This document shows positions 42,601 to 55,902 of a DNA stretch of 64,000 nucleotides, one piece after another. Source of the DNA: Lunularia cruciata. Lineage: Eukaryota > Streptophyta > Marchantiopsida > Lunulariales > Lunulariaceae. The stretch covers positions 5,895,001 through 5,959,000 of the forward strand of contig OX419758.1 of assembly GCA_948567375.1 (NCBI GenBank), in the 5' to 3' direction. A model generated the notes under the pieces. It had not been told where the DNA came from and did no database searches. It saw nothing but the letters and a program-made list of their open reading frames with translations. Every line of letters starts with the position of its first letter. Position 1 is the stretch's first letter. The translations under genes and the position numbers were made by a program.

Positions 42601-45600
42601 TAAGAGTAGTTGGTAGGTATTTTAAGAGTAATTGGTGGCGGTAGAGTAGTTAGGTTTGGTGAGGAACCCGCTTAGCCATCCAAGACCCATCGGGGCAAAG
42701 TGGAGTAGCTGTAGGAGACTCTACATAAGGCTTTGGCCAGATGATGAACAATTCCACATTTCCATATAAATTTGTATCAAATTGAAGTCTAGTATGATCA
42801 ATCTATATTGACTTGGTGTATGCTTCGGATGTGAATCTTGCTGAAGGATTGCAGTTGTTGAATCCATGAGAAAGGGTTAGCAATTGGAGTCTGAATGTGT
42901 AGGGTGGCCAGCTGATGGATTCGATCAGTACTAAGTGCTATAAGTAACACAAAATCAAAATTCAAGGACATTTGCTTGCCAATTAAGCCCATTAGGTCGT
43001 GTGCCTTTGGGGAAAGGTAGAACATGTTATCGAGGTTGGAGGCTTTGGGGTGAAGTGCACCATCACCTTTGGTTACAAGTAGATTTGATAGTGATTTAGG
43101 ATATTTTCAGGTTTTTGTAGAGCTCCCTAGTGTGTTCCTTTACTCCCACAATGGGAATGGTTTCTGCCCAAGAAGTTAAACAACAAACAATAAACTAACA
43201 ATAAACGAACTGCAACTTGTGACACTTCCCCTTCATGTCTTTCCATTTCAGACGAGTATTCTAGTGGGACGCTCGGTCTTACCGTTTTACTATCAGTATG
43301 TCTACACTAAGTTGTTACAATTAGGTTTGGCCAAGATCTTTGAAGCAAATGGTGTCATACAGTAGAAGTTGTTCTTCTTTCTGGACATAAACCCTTCTCC
43401 TCACTATCTACATGTTCTATTAGCCATGGTCATAGGAAAATTTGACATTCTCTACCCCTCTCACACTTTTTGCGAAGAAACTAGATGGTCTTACCAGTAG
43501 CTGCATGTAAGTGTTTAAGTGTTTCAGCGAAGTAGGGCTATTATGATCTCTTTGTTCAGCCCATCCCTACTTTCAGTATGTGAGTACTTGTCTGATCCGA
43601 TCTGTGTACGAGTGATGGCTCTGTTTCCAAGTCTTGTCTCTATATATGGAGGTCTCACTCAGCAGTCACAGCTGAAGCTGCTCTCCTAATGGACAGACAT
43701 ACATGCTGTGGATAGTCAAACTGTGCCTATCAAAATTTTGTATCGGACTCAGCAGTGCTACCAAGTTCTGGTTGGTTCTCGAGTACATTGACGCCTCGAA
43801 TCAAATCTCCTCATCGTGTTCAACTCTATGCTTCAGATTTTATGTCAACTCTCCATCGTGTAAATTCTCTGCCTCGTTCTTGACACTACTGGTTGCCTAC
43901 TCTTGATTCTTGCAGCATCCCATGGTTGCCCAGATTCTCCAGATCTCGTCTCTGCACATTGAAGCCCAAATCGATCCCGTCACCGCATTGCATTTTCTGG
44001 CTCTATATAAGCAAGATTGTCAACTTACCCCTCCTTACACGCTATAGTTCTTATCCTCTGAGGCTTTCCCCCGGGACATCGGAGGCAGACAAATCTCCTC
44101 ATCACATTGTATTCTCTGCTCCAAATATTTCTGACATCGCTATGGGTTCCATAGCTTACCCTGCACTTGCAGCTGGTTGAATTCTCTTACAAGTGATCGT
44201 CCAAAATATCTCTCCTATTGTGTCCTGGCCGCCACCAAATAAAAGTATCTCACCTTGATCGGCGCTCTAAACTCAAAAATCTACCGCTGTATGAACTTTA
44301 ATGAACTCTCCACCTCATCTATGGGACCTCGTAAAATGCGAATGCGATGTGTTATGTGTGTCATACGTAAATCTAACGTTAGTCTCACAACCAACTTTCG
44401 TCTAATCTTCTTTCGAGCATCAGATGCTAGAAAATTTTCCGGTAGTGATATCAAGGACACTGACAGCGTCCTTCGATTTGATATGCTGGTCCATAGGTAA
44501 ACTGGGACTGGTAATCCAACCTAGTCGTGCTAGAATGTCGGCCTCTCACACTGGAAGTCTGTAATGTTGTTTGGTCGTCATCACCGGTAATCCGATAATG
44601 GCCGCACCCCCTGACGACCAGAATTCTGTCCTGTGAAATACCATGTATTTGTGTACTTCAAACTCGTCACTTTCCTTCCTATTCTCGAGCACTTGTTGAG
44701 TCTGTCTTGTCACGTCCATTTTCTGAATCGACCAGCCTTGGGAGATTGGTAAAGAAATCTAATCGCGAGTAGAGTGTTGATCTACCAATCTCCCTTTAAA
44801 CTCTATTTCCCTCACATTTACTTAGAAGTTCGTGTCCTAAAAATCTGACTAGATGATGTTCAGATGGAGGAGAAAGAACAAATCAGAGGTTTCTATCGTC
44901 AAATTTGTGATCATGTATGTTGCAGAAGACTTCCACTGCAACCACCATCATGAAAGCTTTTGCCTCCACCTGGAAAGAGCACCAACCACCGAGAGACGGA
45001 GATGAAGACGCATGACAAACAATAGATTGATTCAAGGTCTTTCAACCACCCTTACTATATAGCAGCATGAACTCTGTCAATATTGTCACCCTCGTTGGCT
45101 CCTTTGAGGCGGTCTGTCTACTTCAGTGCTGACAGAAATATTACTCACTAAACGTCGTACCTGAATAATCTGTTCTACACATCCTACAGTTGTGAATATG
45201 CCCGTGAGATGTAAAGACGTGATACTAAATTCCAAGTCAACTTCTGGATTCGTTGAGTTGGTTTGGGACACTCTGTTGTGTAGGGAACCAAACGTTTTTG
45301 GTTTCTATCACTGCATTTGAAAGAGTTGAATACAGCACTTATAGCAACAATGGATCTAAGTAGAAACGTCAATCGAGTCAAAATTAGAAGTTTTCAGAAT
45401 AGTAGAAAAGTTGAAGATTATGTCTTTTTAACTCTTGCATCTTCTCCTCACGCTATCCAACGATCAGATTGGATCAGATTACACATAATCGAAAACGGAG
45501 AAGAGGGAAACGGCCGTTTACTCTCAAAACCAGAGGACGATACCCTATTTTGATTTGCTCGAAGGACCCCGATAATAAATGCACTTACCATGTGAGATCG

Positions 45601-46988
45601 AAGGAAGTGTGTGTTGCAAGGAATTCATTTGCTATAGCAAATACAATTATTAAGGAGTAAAATGCACACATGAGCGGTTCCTTCCGAGGCTTTCTTTTTT
45701 AGCACCAACCTTCGGAGGTCCCAAAAGTTCTATTTCAGTGACAATTGTTGCTTGGTGCCCATGCCTCAAGAGAGACGAGAGACGTGAGACGTGAAAAGAT
45801 GAAACAACCCTTGTAAGCTCGTCATTACCGTACAGCATATTCGAAGTTCACTGTTCGTGTACAATTCGATCTTGACAACCACAACTTACCTTGCTACATA
45901 AGCAGGGTTGCCTTGGCCATGGCTTGATGATTTTTGAAGAAACAAGAGGCGCCTTTTAGCAAGAGTCACTATCATTGTCTCTGTTCCTTCCCCTGGGTTC
46001 CCAGATTCATCTACTGCTAATCAACAGAACTTTGTCGTTTGGGCAGACTTATGAATGGTTTTGTTTCACAGTTGTTGTTCAATAACGTGTCCATGCTCCG
46101 CGTACTATAACTTAATATTATACCAAGTGACATCTATGAAATGATACCTACTTGAAATGATTGCTGATTAATGTTATAGCACACGAACTCACCAAATGAT
46201 AGTATTATGATAAGAAACTGTGCATTTCCTCAAGATACAATTAGAAATAAAGAGATGCAAAGGAATTGTCACTAATTAAGTTCTTTATTATTACTTCTTT
46301 CAGACAGAAACAATTCCCAAAAGAAAGTAATGATATCATCTAAAACGCATCGCAGAAATTTACAAAGTTACTCACTAGAAAATCTAATCAACTCTTGAAA
46401 GTTATGTTCCAATTAAAAAGTCTTATCTCCACAAGAAACTTTCCGAACTTCCTTTCAGAAGGTCAAACTCTGTCCAAAGTTTGGCACTACCTTTGAAGGT
46501 ATCAATTCCTGTCCAAAGGTCATACCAAAGGCCAAACTCCGGTCTGAAGGTAACAAACCCTCTGAAGCAAAAACTATTACTTCCATCGCTAAGGAATGAA
46601 ATGATATTTACTGCAAGGATTCAACAAGAATACAGACACAAAGGAATGACAATTGGACAAGGATGATAAAACGATAAAGAGAATGAGCTCTTTGTCAAAA
46701 CAAATACCCAACCACTCTGAATACCTAGCTCTTAAATACCTAGCCACTCGGATCTAAACTCTATGCCGGTCTAAATCCTAGGTATGCACATTCCTTCAAA
46801 AGGGGCACTTGTTGACTTCAAGGGTATCAGGGTCCTTCGAAAGGTAAAACTCTCTCCTATCTCCTAAACTTCTTCAGGCATGTTAGCTAAAATGCTATCT
46901 AACCTCTCCACTACAGTCACCATTTTAAATCTCAAGTATTCTCTTGTCTATAATGTTTTACTCTCTATTTTATTTGCAAAATTTACCA
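42601..46988. other. Gene-poor region, nothing recognised
   Basis: Only unsupported frames, including 43703-43906, 44255-44500 and 45317-45553, none with motifs or clear splice partners. The 43.2-45.8 kb part is less repeat-like and could hold exons of a diverged host gene, which I could not support. Confidence 0.35.
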
Positions 46989-47560
46989 CTACATCCTCCT
47001 ACTTCGTTCCTTTACTCCTTTGGACCTTACTCCTAAGCTTTTGTAATAATTAGATTCATCTTTCAATAGAAAGTAATTGCTAAAGTCATCTATGACTGCT
47101 TGTAATCTCCTACATAAGTCTTTTACTCTTGCCTTTGGACCTAAGGTTGCTCCTTCCCCTTTGGCGCTTGAACCCGCTCCTATCTTTGCGATTGATGGGT
47201 TTGGATCTGTACCAACTTCTACCATTTCAGCTTGGAGTGCTTTGGTTGACAACTCTTGAAATTGCTTGGTTGTGCATCTTAACTCCTCCTTTAGGTTGCC
47301 AATCTCCAGAGCTTTGCCTTCCAAACTCTTACCTATCCTTGTTCTGATTTGACCTTCACCTCTACGATTGATTGGCATTCAATGTCCCTTAGATGCTTAA
47401 GTTCTACTATTGCCACATTGACTATCGTTTGCATTTCTTTCATGTCCTTCTTAACTGCTTTAATTTCCCTCATAGATCTTCTATCTCTTCAGCCTATAAT
47501 GCAACCTTGGCCATCAAGGTCAGATTTTATTTTTTCAATTGATTCAGATCGTCCCTAATT
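46989..47560 (-). pseudogene. Coiled-coil ORF fragment
   Basis: The minus-strand ORF 47378-46989 (129 codons) and the preceding open stretch to about 47560 encode a heptad-like, Lys/Glu/Leu-rich sequence (GNLKEELRCTTKQFQELSTKALQAEM; VNVAIVELKHLRDIE). The style is the same as the C-terminal coiled coil of the family U ORF at 1-520, and it may be another fragment of that family. No other domain is seen. Confidence 0.3.
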
Positions 47561-47916
47561 GAAGTCACTTAAGATTTCTCTTTATTCATTTCTCTCTTTG
47601 TATCCTTTAACTCCTAAAGGAGTTGTATGTCTCAACTGAAAGCCTTCAAGGTGTCATATATCCACCTTGGCAGATCATTCAAACTTCCTATTGTAGTGCA
47701 AAAGGGCCAAAGTTCAAGGACAAGAAACGTCCTCTCCAAGAAAGTACATAAGGGAACTGCGCGATTAAGTTGCATTGCGGCTATGGGAAATTAACTATGG
47801 GCTGACTTGTTTAAGTGCAGGATTAATCCTCTATGGGAATGTAGAATAGTAAAGAAGAAAAGTAGTAATTAAAGCTAAGGTGGCATCCTAACAATTATAG
47901 CAAATGTATATTCAAT

Positions 47917-48113
47917 AAAGAAAATCTAGGGGTAGGAGTGTTTGGATATTTGCACAATTTTTTGCAATCCCCTCCTAACAACACTCTACCTGCAGAATGT
48001 CCAATGGCTCCTACCCCTAGGTTTTCTTTACTAGTGAAATAGGCTGCAGCTATTTCATTGCGGTGGCATGTAAAGTAGGTGGTAGCCGTAGGTAGAGTGT
48101 TGCTAGGAGGGGA
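47917..48113. repeat. Two interleaved inverted repeats (A-B-A'-B')
   Basis: Arm pair 1 is 47917-47938 with 48008-48029 (22 bp, one mismatch). Arm pair 2 is 47968-47991 with 48090-48113 (24 bp, one mismatch). The loops cross, so both stems together would form a pseudoknot-like fold in RNA, or two alternative cruciforms in DNA. A TATATAAG box follows at about 48145. Confidence 0.85.
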
Positions 48114-48958
48114 TACAAATTTATGTTTTTAGGATAAGGCACTTGTATATAAGTGGGCTTGGGCCTGTTAGTAAGGATCCTTTGATTATTCTTTGACAAA
48201 GGACTTGCCTGGTTGTTATCTAGTTTCTTAGTTCATCAATTGAGGATCTTTGTTCTTTGAGTGGCTCTCTTGTTGGTGGTTCTATGATCACTACTTCATT
48301 CATTTTGGGAGAACCTTATGTAGAGAACAGATTCTTGAAAGCGCATGTAACATTGGGTCCAAAATTAAGCTATTTCCGGTTATGGTTGTCAGAGTTAGCC
48401 TATGTGCTTGAGATTGACAATTCTTGCTTGAGAAATCAAGTAGTTCTTATTATAAAACAAAATATATTCTGCCCCATTTTTTGGATTGTTTGTAAGTCCA
48501 TTTCCAAGTTATGAATGTGTAAGTTTGTGAAGTAGTGCTCCTTGCTTTGCTCATCACACCATTTTCTACCTTGTAGATTGTGCCACAACACAATCCATAG
48601 CATTGCATCAATTGACTTAAGGGTGTATGCACCACAAAGGCTAAAAAGCTCACAAGGATGACAAACTTGTGAGTCAATTCCAAGCTTAAGTGTCCAAGGG
48701 TGAACCCTATTCCTTAGCAAAGCTATGATTGCTATGAGAATACTAGTATAGTTCATCCCCAAGCCAAGTGAAAAGCTGGCCATGTAAGGATTTTCCTATC
48801 ATTTTCTCATTCTTGCAGTGTCCCATACCCTCCACTATGGAACTGGGTAAACCCATTGACATTTTTGGCACCACTACCAGCTGATGTGTATGTTCTGTCC
48901 ATTACTCTCTATAACTTTCTTAAGAGGTATTTATTTTACTCCATGCCGCAAGGACATT
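48114..48958. other. Possible LTR/promoter remnant, no gene
   Basis: TGTATATAAGTGGGC near 48143 is a TATA-like element followed by T-rich leader-like sequence, as in plant LTRs. No repeat partner or ends could be identified. Open frames at 48257-48514 and on the minus strand have no motifs. Confidence 0.3.
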
Positions 48959-49104
48959 GTTGTTTTAAGTTTGGGGGAAGCATTACCTCTCGTCTCTACA
49001 AACAAGGTTGTTTTAAGCCTAGGGGAAACATTACCTCCTATTTCTACAAGTGGTGTTGTTTTAAATCTTGGTGAAGCATTACCTCCCATATCTAAAAAAC
49101 ACTC
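48959..49104 (+). repeat. 48-bp tandem repeat, three copies, in frame
   Basis: Copies start at about 48959, 49007 and 49055. In one plus-strand frame each unit gives 16 residues of the form VVLSLGEALPLVST-x-x, with conservative changes between units (SLGEALP, SLGETLP, NLGEALP). In-frame conservation suggests a once-translated repeat, possibly in the gag-proximal region of the gypsy element that follows. Confidence 0.75.
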
Positions 49105-51013
49105 TTGCTAAATTGCAAGGAGAACCTTTTATGGCAAGCAAATTCTCCCAAGGAAACCTGTTTGCACCAATACCACAACTTGTAGCTACAAAGACACTCC
49201 TTGTGGCAACAACACCTCTCTATGCTCTTATGATTCCTATAACTACTATTGTAGGGGCATCAATCTCAAGAGGAGGAAACAATTGTATACCCCTCTGGGA
49301 CAATACTGTTCACCAGGCAAGAAGACTTTGAATCATTGCTACAATTGTTTGAGAATGTTTGTATGGCATGCAATATCTTGGATGATATTGCCAGGGCACA
49401 ATAAATTAGCAAATGTTTCATTGGATTTGCACAACATTGGTTAAGTGGCCTAACCATCACCATGAGGACAAGTCATGCATTGATACAAGCAAAAGGCCAA
49501 CATGAATGCAAGAATAACTCAAGGACAAGATAAACAAGCATTGCAAAGTGAAACTATGCAAGTATTTATTCCATGATTTGAATATATATTTTCAATGATC
49601 ACACCAGCCCCAGATCCTACAATGGCTCTCAACTAGTTTGAAGATGCATTACTCAAGGAAGTTACTATGCTAGCTCAAGCATTCAAGAAAGCACAATGTT
49701 GGGCTCAAGCTAATGAGTGGGACATGTCCTTGCTGGTACCCTTGCTCTCTAATACTAGGATTCAAAGGGAATGTAATGTATGATCCCTACATTGCTACTT
49801 AGGGATTCAAGCAACCAAATTACTTCTATGGAAGAACTCCCACAATTGGATTGGCCCAATACACAATACCCCAACCATATAATCATATGCCCATATCCAT
49901 ACAAATTCCTATAGTTCCTCTTGTAGCTCCGCCTATTGGGACTATCAATGCTCATAGCTACTAATGTTAAAGCAACAAACATTAAGGTGGAAGATATCTT
50001 TGTGAAGTTGGAATGACTTAATAATCTTCACCTTGCACAACAGCCTCAAGCAAGGAATCTAGTGAACATTGCTATGAGAGGAAAGATTTCTTGTACACGT
50101 TGCCTTGGATGGGAAACACACTAATGCTTATTGTGCTATCCAAAACATTCCAAATTATTGTGTCTACTATGGAAAGTACAAACCCATAACGGCAAATTGT
50201 AGGACATTTGAAGTGCCTCAAGAAGAAAGAGGACATGCTATGGATGTTGTCCTATAGCACAATATCTTTCAGCCAACACTTATGAGATTTTCCTTTCCAA
50301 GGAGGAAGAGTAAATGGATGAGGTAGAGGACCTCTTAGAACTCATATATGCTATCACATATGTATTGAGAATCACCACGCCAACCAATCATAACATGCAA
50401 CTAGAGGATATACCATGGTGCAATGCTCTGACTTCAAGAACTTCATCATTCAAGCATAAGGAGTGTTGGTACAAAATGACCCACATATTAATGTTGGTCC
50501 AAATGGAAATGTGCATTTCATTGCAATCAAGCAAACTTCTCCTATGGGAAAAGCAATGCTAATAAATGAAGGTGCTATTACTAAGGCAAATGTGTTCCTC
50601 ACAACACATGCATGCACTTATGTAGCATCAAGTGTAGGCATCAACTCTACTTCTGAATGCTATTCCTCCAAAATTTTGGATGTGAACCGTGCGAGATGAA
50701 GCTCCTTGACTTGCTTTGGAAATGTATAGGATTGCAATTGCTAGGTTTGACACTTTGGCAAAGTAGCCACCAACTTCCATCATACATGACTATGAAATAA
50801 TTGCTAACTTGGCTAACATAAGAGCCAATATCACAATCAAGCAGCTTTGTAAAGTATCTCCTATGAAGCATAGGAAACTACAAAACTTCCTAACAAAAGA
50901 ATAGGCCATAGTATGTTTCAAAGATTTGCTTATATGTTGTCCCGGAAGGACCAACTCCCATAGACATACCACAAACTAGAGCAGCAGGAATCCCACCCAT
51001 TGCCTTTATCAAT

Positions 51014-51253
51014 ATGACTCCAAGGGATCACCACGTGTTTTACAAACAGTTCCATGATCCAAACATTCTTGTAATAATTCAAGGGAGTGTTTCAAATTGT
51101 CACATTGACTATGGATCCTCCATGAATATAATGACAAAGGAGATTATGGGAACCCTAAGATTGAAGGGTATGGTTAAGATTACACCCTCTTCCAAATGGC
51201 CAATGAGAGAAGATATTGCCTTCTTGGAGTGTTGGTCAAGATCCCTACACTAA
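51014..51253 (+). pseudogene. Aspartic protease fragment of the 49.6-62 kb gypsy element
   Basis: An 80-codon open stretch with SVSNCHIDYGSSMNIMTKEI, matching the D-x-G-S-S-x-N-I-M active-site form common in plant gypsy proteases. It is isolated by stops on both sides. Confidence 0.6.
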
Positions 51254-52539
51254 TTGGAGAGTAGATCTTCTTGGTTGACTACTCAATAATGGATATGCCT
51301 ACTCTAATGCAATTTCCACTATATTGAGAGTTCCATGATTGGTGGATGCGGATGTTGTCACCTCTTGGTAGACTAGTAAATTGACCTTTGGAAGGAAATC
51401 AGACCCCAATGTAGTTCCAATATACCCAATTAAGCTTGTGTTGAGCTTAGATCATGAAGGAGAACCAAGTTTCAACATTGCTATGTAGATCCTTGCTCAC
51501 ATTGATAGTAATAAGAAAATTTTGGACACCATCACTAAATATCTATTTATAACTAAGGAAGAGATGAGTTGTCATACCACACTTGTGGTGAGAATTGGTA
51601 GAAAATCACACAACCTTAGACCCACTCTTCCACCATGTTTGTGACATGTTCTTGGCATGCATTCTTCCATGGCTCCAAAAGACTTTTCTTGGAATCAAAC
51701 TATAGCACCCTTAGGTTTGATGATGGAGCTTTATGCTAGACAATGTTCCCATTGCCTTACACATTGGATTATAATTGTGAAATTATAACTACATTCATGT
51801 TTTTACATTGACTATCAAGATGAGGAGTCAGATAAAAAATATATTCTTAATGGACCTCTCCATCATGATACACTTATTCCTTGAGAAGAAGAAAGGAAGC
51901 CCACTATGTGCAGCAAAGTTGTTCCCAATTGTGAATATTGATAATCGTCCTCCATCCCAGCCGCTCAAGTAATTTTTGAGTGAAGTTCTTACTATCGCTA
52001 ATAATCATGTGGTGAAACCCACAAAGCAGATTGAAAATGAACATGAAGTCCATCAAATAGTACTTGAGGACAAATTGCAGTTATATTTTTTGGAAAAAAT
52101 TTGAGAGCAATCATATGAAATTGTCCTTGTCACAAATAGATGAAGCACCTAATTATGTCAAGATCAATACCAACATGTCAGTCAAGAATCAGCCTACTTA
52201 CCAAGACCTTTTCCACAATTTCAAGAATTTGTTGCCTACAATTACATAGAACAATGGGTATTGATCCCCAAATGTGTCAACATCTGATTGTACTCCATCC
52301 AAATGCCATTCTAATCAAATCCAAATTGTACAAGCTAAACCCTACCTACTCTCAAAAAGTGCAAGAAGAACTAGAAAACCTACTATAGTGTGGGTCATCT
52401 ATCCGATAGGAGAGACAAAATGGGCCTCCCTTATCTTTTTGATCCCTAAAAAGGATACAAGAAGGCTGCAAATTTGTGTAGACTTTTGGAAGTTGAATTC
52501 TTTGACCATGTTGGACCCCTTTCCAATCTTGTTCTTTAA

Positions 52540-53230
52540 CACCCATTGGTGCATATATGCTCTATTTTGATATTTAGTTTGGTATTGCAAGTAGTTGAGA
52601 GATATTATTTCTACAGAGTTAAAGAAATCTTTTACATTATCTATGGTTGAGTTAGTCATAGCCAAGATAAAGGTGAAAGAGTGGGCATCATTATCTTTTA
52701 TTCTAGTGTATTGACTTGGTATTATTTCTAGATGTTTGATTTTGAAGAAATAGTTGAGAACTCTTGGGTCTACAAGCCTTTTTGGTTTAGATTCTTCTAT
52801 AGTCCAAGGATAGCACATGTGAAGGAATCTTTGACTTAGTTGTTGGATCAAGATACAACCACATGCTTAGGTATTATTTCCATGAGTTTGGATATTCCCT
52901 TAGACTCTTGACTTAATATGAAATTTTGCCTAGTAACTTGAGTTACTATGGTAATTAGCCCCAAAGGATCCAATTTAGACATGGGTTCCAAAGGGACACG
53001 TAACTTTGGTGTAATTATTTCACAAGAATATAAACTAGAGGTGAGGAAGTACTCATCATCCTTTCATTTGAAACTATCTCTTTCTCATTGAGTTCTTTTG
53101 TGAGCAACGGCTTGAGTCTTGGAGGTACCTTGGAGGAGTGTGATGGAGTTGGGGTTCCTTGCCTTCCTAGTCCATGGTGTGTAAGCTTGATAGCTGAGAC
53201 AGATTCATCCTAAGTGAGAGATAGATTGGC
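52540..53230 (+). repeat. Repeat C copy 2 (probable solo LTR)
   Basis: About 690 bp inserted between the FPILF and DTLLDK-like parts of an RT coding sequence. TTAAC occurs at both edges (about 52535-52539 and 53231-53236), compatible with a 5-base duplication. A TATA-like AAGAATATAAAC near 53025 is followed by transcribed-leader-like sequence. Starts near ACCCATTGGTGCATATATG and ends near GGCTCACAA. The family occurs three times in this window. Confidence 0.7.
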
Positions 53231-53931
53231 TCACAATTAACAAATACACTATTGGACAAGGTTACCCATTAGCCAATATTTCTCATTCATGGATGAGTAT
53301 TCTATTTACAACTAGATTGCCATTGCTCTAGAAGACCAATGAAAAAATACTTTTGTCATAGAGTGGGGTACATACACTTGTAGGGTGATGCCTTTGGAGT
53401 TTCAAAATGCTCCTACTATGTTCCATCGCCATGTGATGAACTCCTTTGGAAAAGTGAGGAAGGACATGGAACTATATCTTGATGATATACGTACATATAA
53501 TTCTTGCACTAATCACATCAGCATACTACGGGTTGTTATACACATTTGTAGGCAATTCAAGATGACTTTGAATCCTTAGTAGTGTCAATTTGTAATCTCT
53601 TGAGGACCTCTTCTTGGTCACCTAGTCTATAAAAATGACATAATGGTGGACTCCAACAAGATCTTGGTCATTTAGGAGATGCCCATATTGGAGACCAGTG
53701 CATGAACGTAGATGCTTCTATGCTATATGGTAAATAATATGTCCATACATTTGTTAAGATAGCTTCTACATAAATTGGCTCACTATAAGATATCATCAAA
53801 TTTTTGTGGACCAATAAATGCATCAAGGCCTTCAAAATTTTGAAATAGAAGTTGCCTTGTGGTCCAATTCTAGCAACATATAATTTGGAGCTAGCTTTTC
53901 ATGTTTTCATAGACACCTCTATCATAGCCTA

Positions 53932-54620
53932 TGAGCCTACCTTATCTATCACTCAAGATGAACTCTAATGGCTATTAAGGTAGCACACCAGGGACTAAGA
54001 AGGCAAAGAATCCCAACTCCATCACACTCCTCCAAGGTTTAAACTCCAAAACTTAAGCATTATTCACTAGAGAACTCAGTGAGAGAGAGATGATTGCAAA
54101 TGAAAAGATGATGAGTACCTCCTCACCCCTAGCTTATATACTTGTGAAAAAGTTACACATCCAAGTTACGAATTACCAAAGTAACTCAAGTTACTAGGCT
54201 AATAGTCAAATAAAGTGTAAAAGTCTAAAAGAATATCCAAACATATGGGAATAATCCCATGAGTAGGTGGTCTTATCCTCACCTACCAATTGAGTCAAGG
54301 ATTCCTTTACATGGGCTATAGAAAATAGAAAAGTCTGCACCAACAAGGCTTGTGGGTCCAAGAGTTCTCAATTCTTTCCTCAAAGTTAAATAATTAGGAA
54401 TAATATCAAGTCAATATATTAGAAGATGAAATAATGATATAATGATGCTCACTCTTTTCCCTTCCTCTAAAATAGGATCACCTTTATCTTAGCTAGAACT
54501 AACTCTAGCTAATCATGGCTAACGTAGAAGCTTAGCTAAGCTCCATATATATAATATTTTTCTACTACTTGCAATATGAAACTTAATATCCTTATGGAGC
54601 ATATATGCACCAATGGGTAT
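53932..54620 (-). repeat. Repeat C copy 3, inverted orientation
   Basis: The reverse complement aligns with copy 2 over its whole length, sharing GTGAGCATCATTAT, TTGAGAACTCTTGG and CCCATTGGTGCATATATGC, and includes a clear TATATAAG box (54133-54140 on the plus strand as CTTATATA). It is inserted in the RNase H region of the same gypsy element, about 700 bp from copy 2 and facing it, so the two form a large inverted repeat. Confidence 0.75.
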
Positions 54621-54746
54621 TATAGGCCAAAGGTGCTATCCTAACAATATCATCAGCAACAACAAGAACATCTGATCTACTATATTATTTAGCAACTCAA
54701 TTCAATAGAGAGGAATTACTCAACAATAGAGCAAAAATGCCTTAGG

Positions 54747-55226
54747 GTGATCTTTGCTGTCCAAAACTTTCACCACTTTCTCATGGGGAACAATTTTTTG
54801 TGCCATGCAGATCATGAAGCCCTCAAATACCTAATCAAGAAACCATGTCATGAGGGAAGACTAGCCTATTGGATGCTACTCCTACATGAGTTTTCCTTTA
54901 TGGTGGAATACAATCCAAGCAAGTCTCATGACAATGCAGACTTTTTGTCTAATATTCTTGCACATTCTCCAGATTGTCCCTTGCACAGAGATCTTGTAGA
55001 CTTCCATCTCTTTAACATATGGGAGAATAAGACTACTCAATCATCTTGGATAGTACAAATCAAGCACTACCTCTCTACAAGAAATATGCCTTTTGATTTA
55101 CCATGGGCAAAGCAAATTTTTTTCATTTGTCAGCACTTCCCTTCACCATTTTGCAAGGAGACCTACATCAAGTGGGTGTGGACAGATTATTTTGGTGTTG
55201 CATCAACCAAGAGGGAGTCTTTGTAG
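54747..55226 (+). pseudogene. RNase H / connection fragment of the plus-strand gypsy element
   Basis: 159 codons open: MIFAVQNFHHFLMGNNFLCH, ADHEALKYLIKKPCHEGRLA, EFSFMVEYNPSKSHDNADFL. This is the end of gypsy RNase H followed by the linker to integrase. It is the longest intact piece of this element. Confidence 0.8.
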
Positions 55227-55305
55227 TGTTGAAGGCATGCAATTGTGATGGATCAAGAAGGCACTTTTTTGGCAAGCTTCATATGTGCAAGGTCTACCTT
55301 GTAGG

Positions 55306-55902
55306 TGTAATACTTTGAGGATAGGAGAACTCTCCAAGAAAAACACTAGAGAGAAGACACAAGCTTCACATTCAATACTTTGATGCCCCAAATGAGCACC
55401 TTGTCTTTATTATATAGCAAAGAGGATCTCTTAGGGGAAGCTCCACCCTTGGATCAGATACATGGATTGGTGACATGTCAGTGAGCTCTACCTTTAGATT
55501 AAGTGCATGCATGGGTGACATGTTGGTTATGCTCCTATTTAGTAGGTCAACAATTTTTGACCAGAAGGAATCTTTAGGGAATCTTCCTATAGGAATCTTA
55601 GAATCACACGTGAGGTCCTGTTGGAAAGCTCTTGATGAGACAAACCTAGGGGAAGGGGAGGCCAGCCTGTCCTCCATGGGGGAAGGTCAATCTTCACATT
55701 TTCAAGGCCTAATTCATCCATTTAGGCCTTCGAAATTGACTTTGAAGTTTTCAACTTGTTTTTGGCTCTTGCTCTATTAGTAGAAGTGCTCTTTTGGTGA
55801 TACTTCTATCTGATCTCTCTAGCCCAACCTACATAACATCCTTCTAGGTGTCACCAAGCCAATTTTCACCTTTAGATAATATGTCTAGCTATTGGTATTA
55901 CA
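55306..55902 (-). repeat. 3' LTR of the nested minus-strand gypsy element
   Basis: About 597 bp, matching 61028-61628 over its length. On the minus strand it starts TGTAATACCAATAGCTAGAC, directly after the polypurine tract AAAAGGGGGGAGGTT. Confidence 0.92.

Noticed and set aside
42601-46988. Host gene in the 43-46 kb area
   Set aside because: Several 60-95-codon frames on both strands, but no domain, no consistent splice pattern and no agreement between frames.
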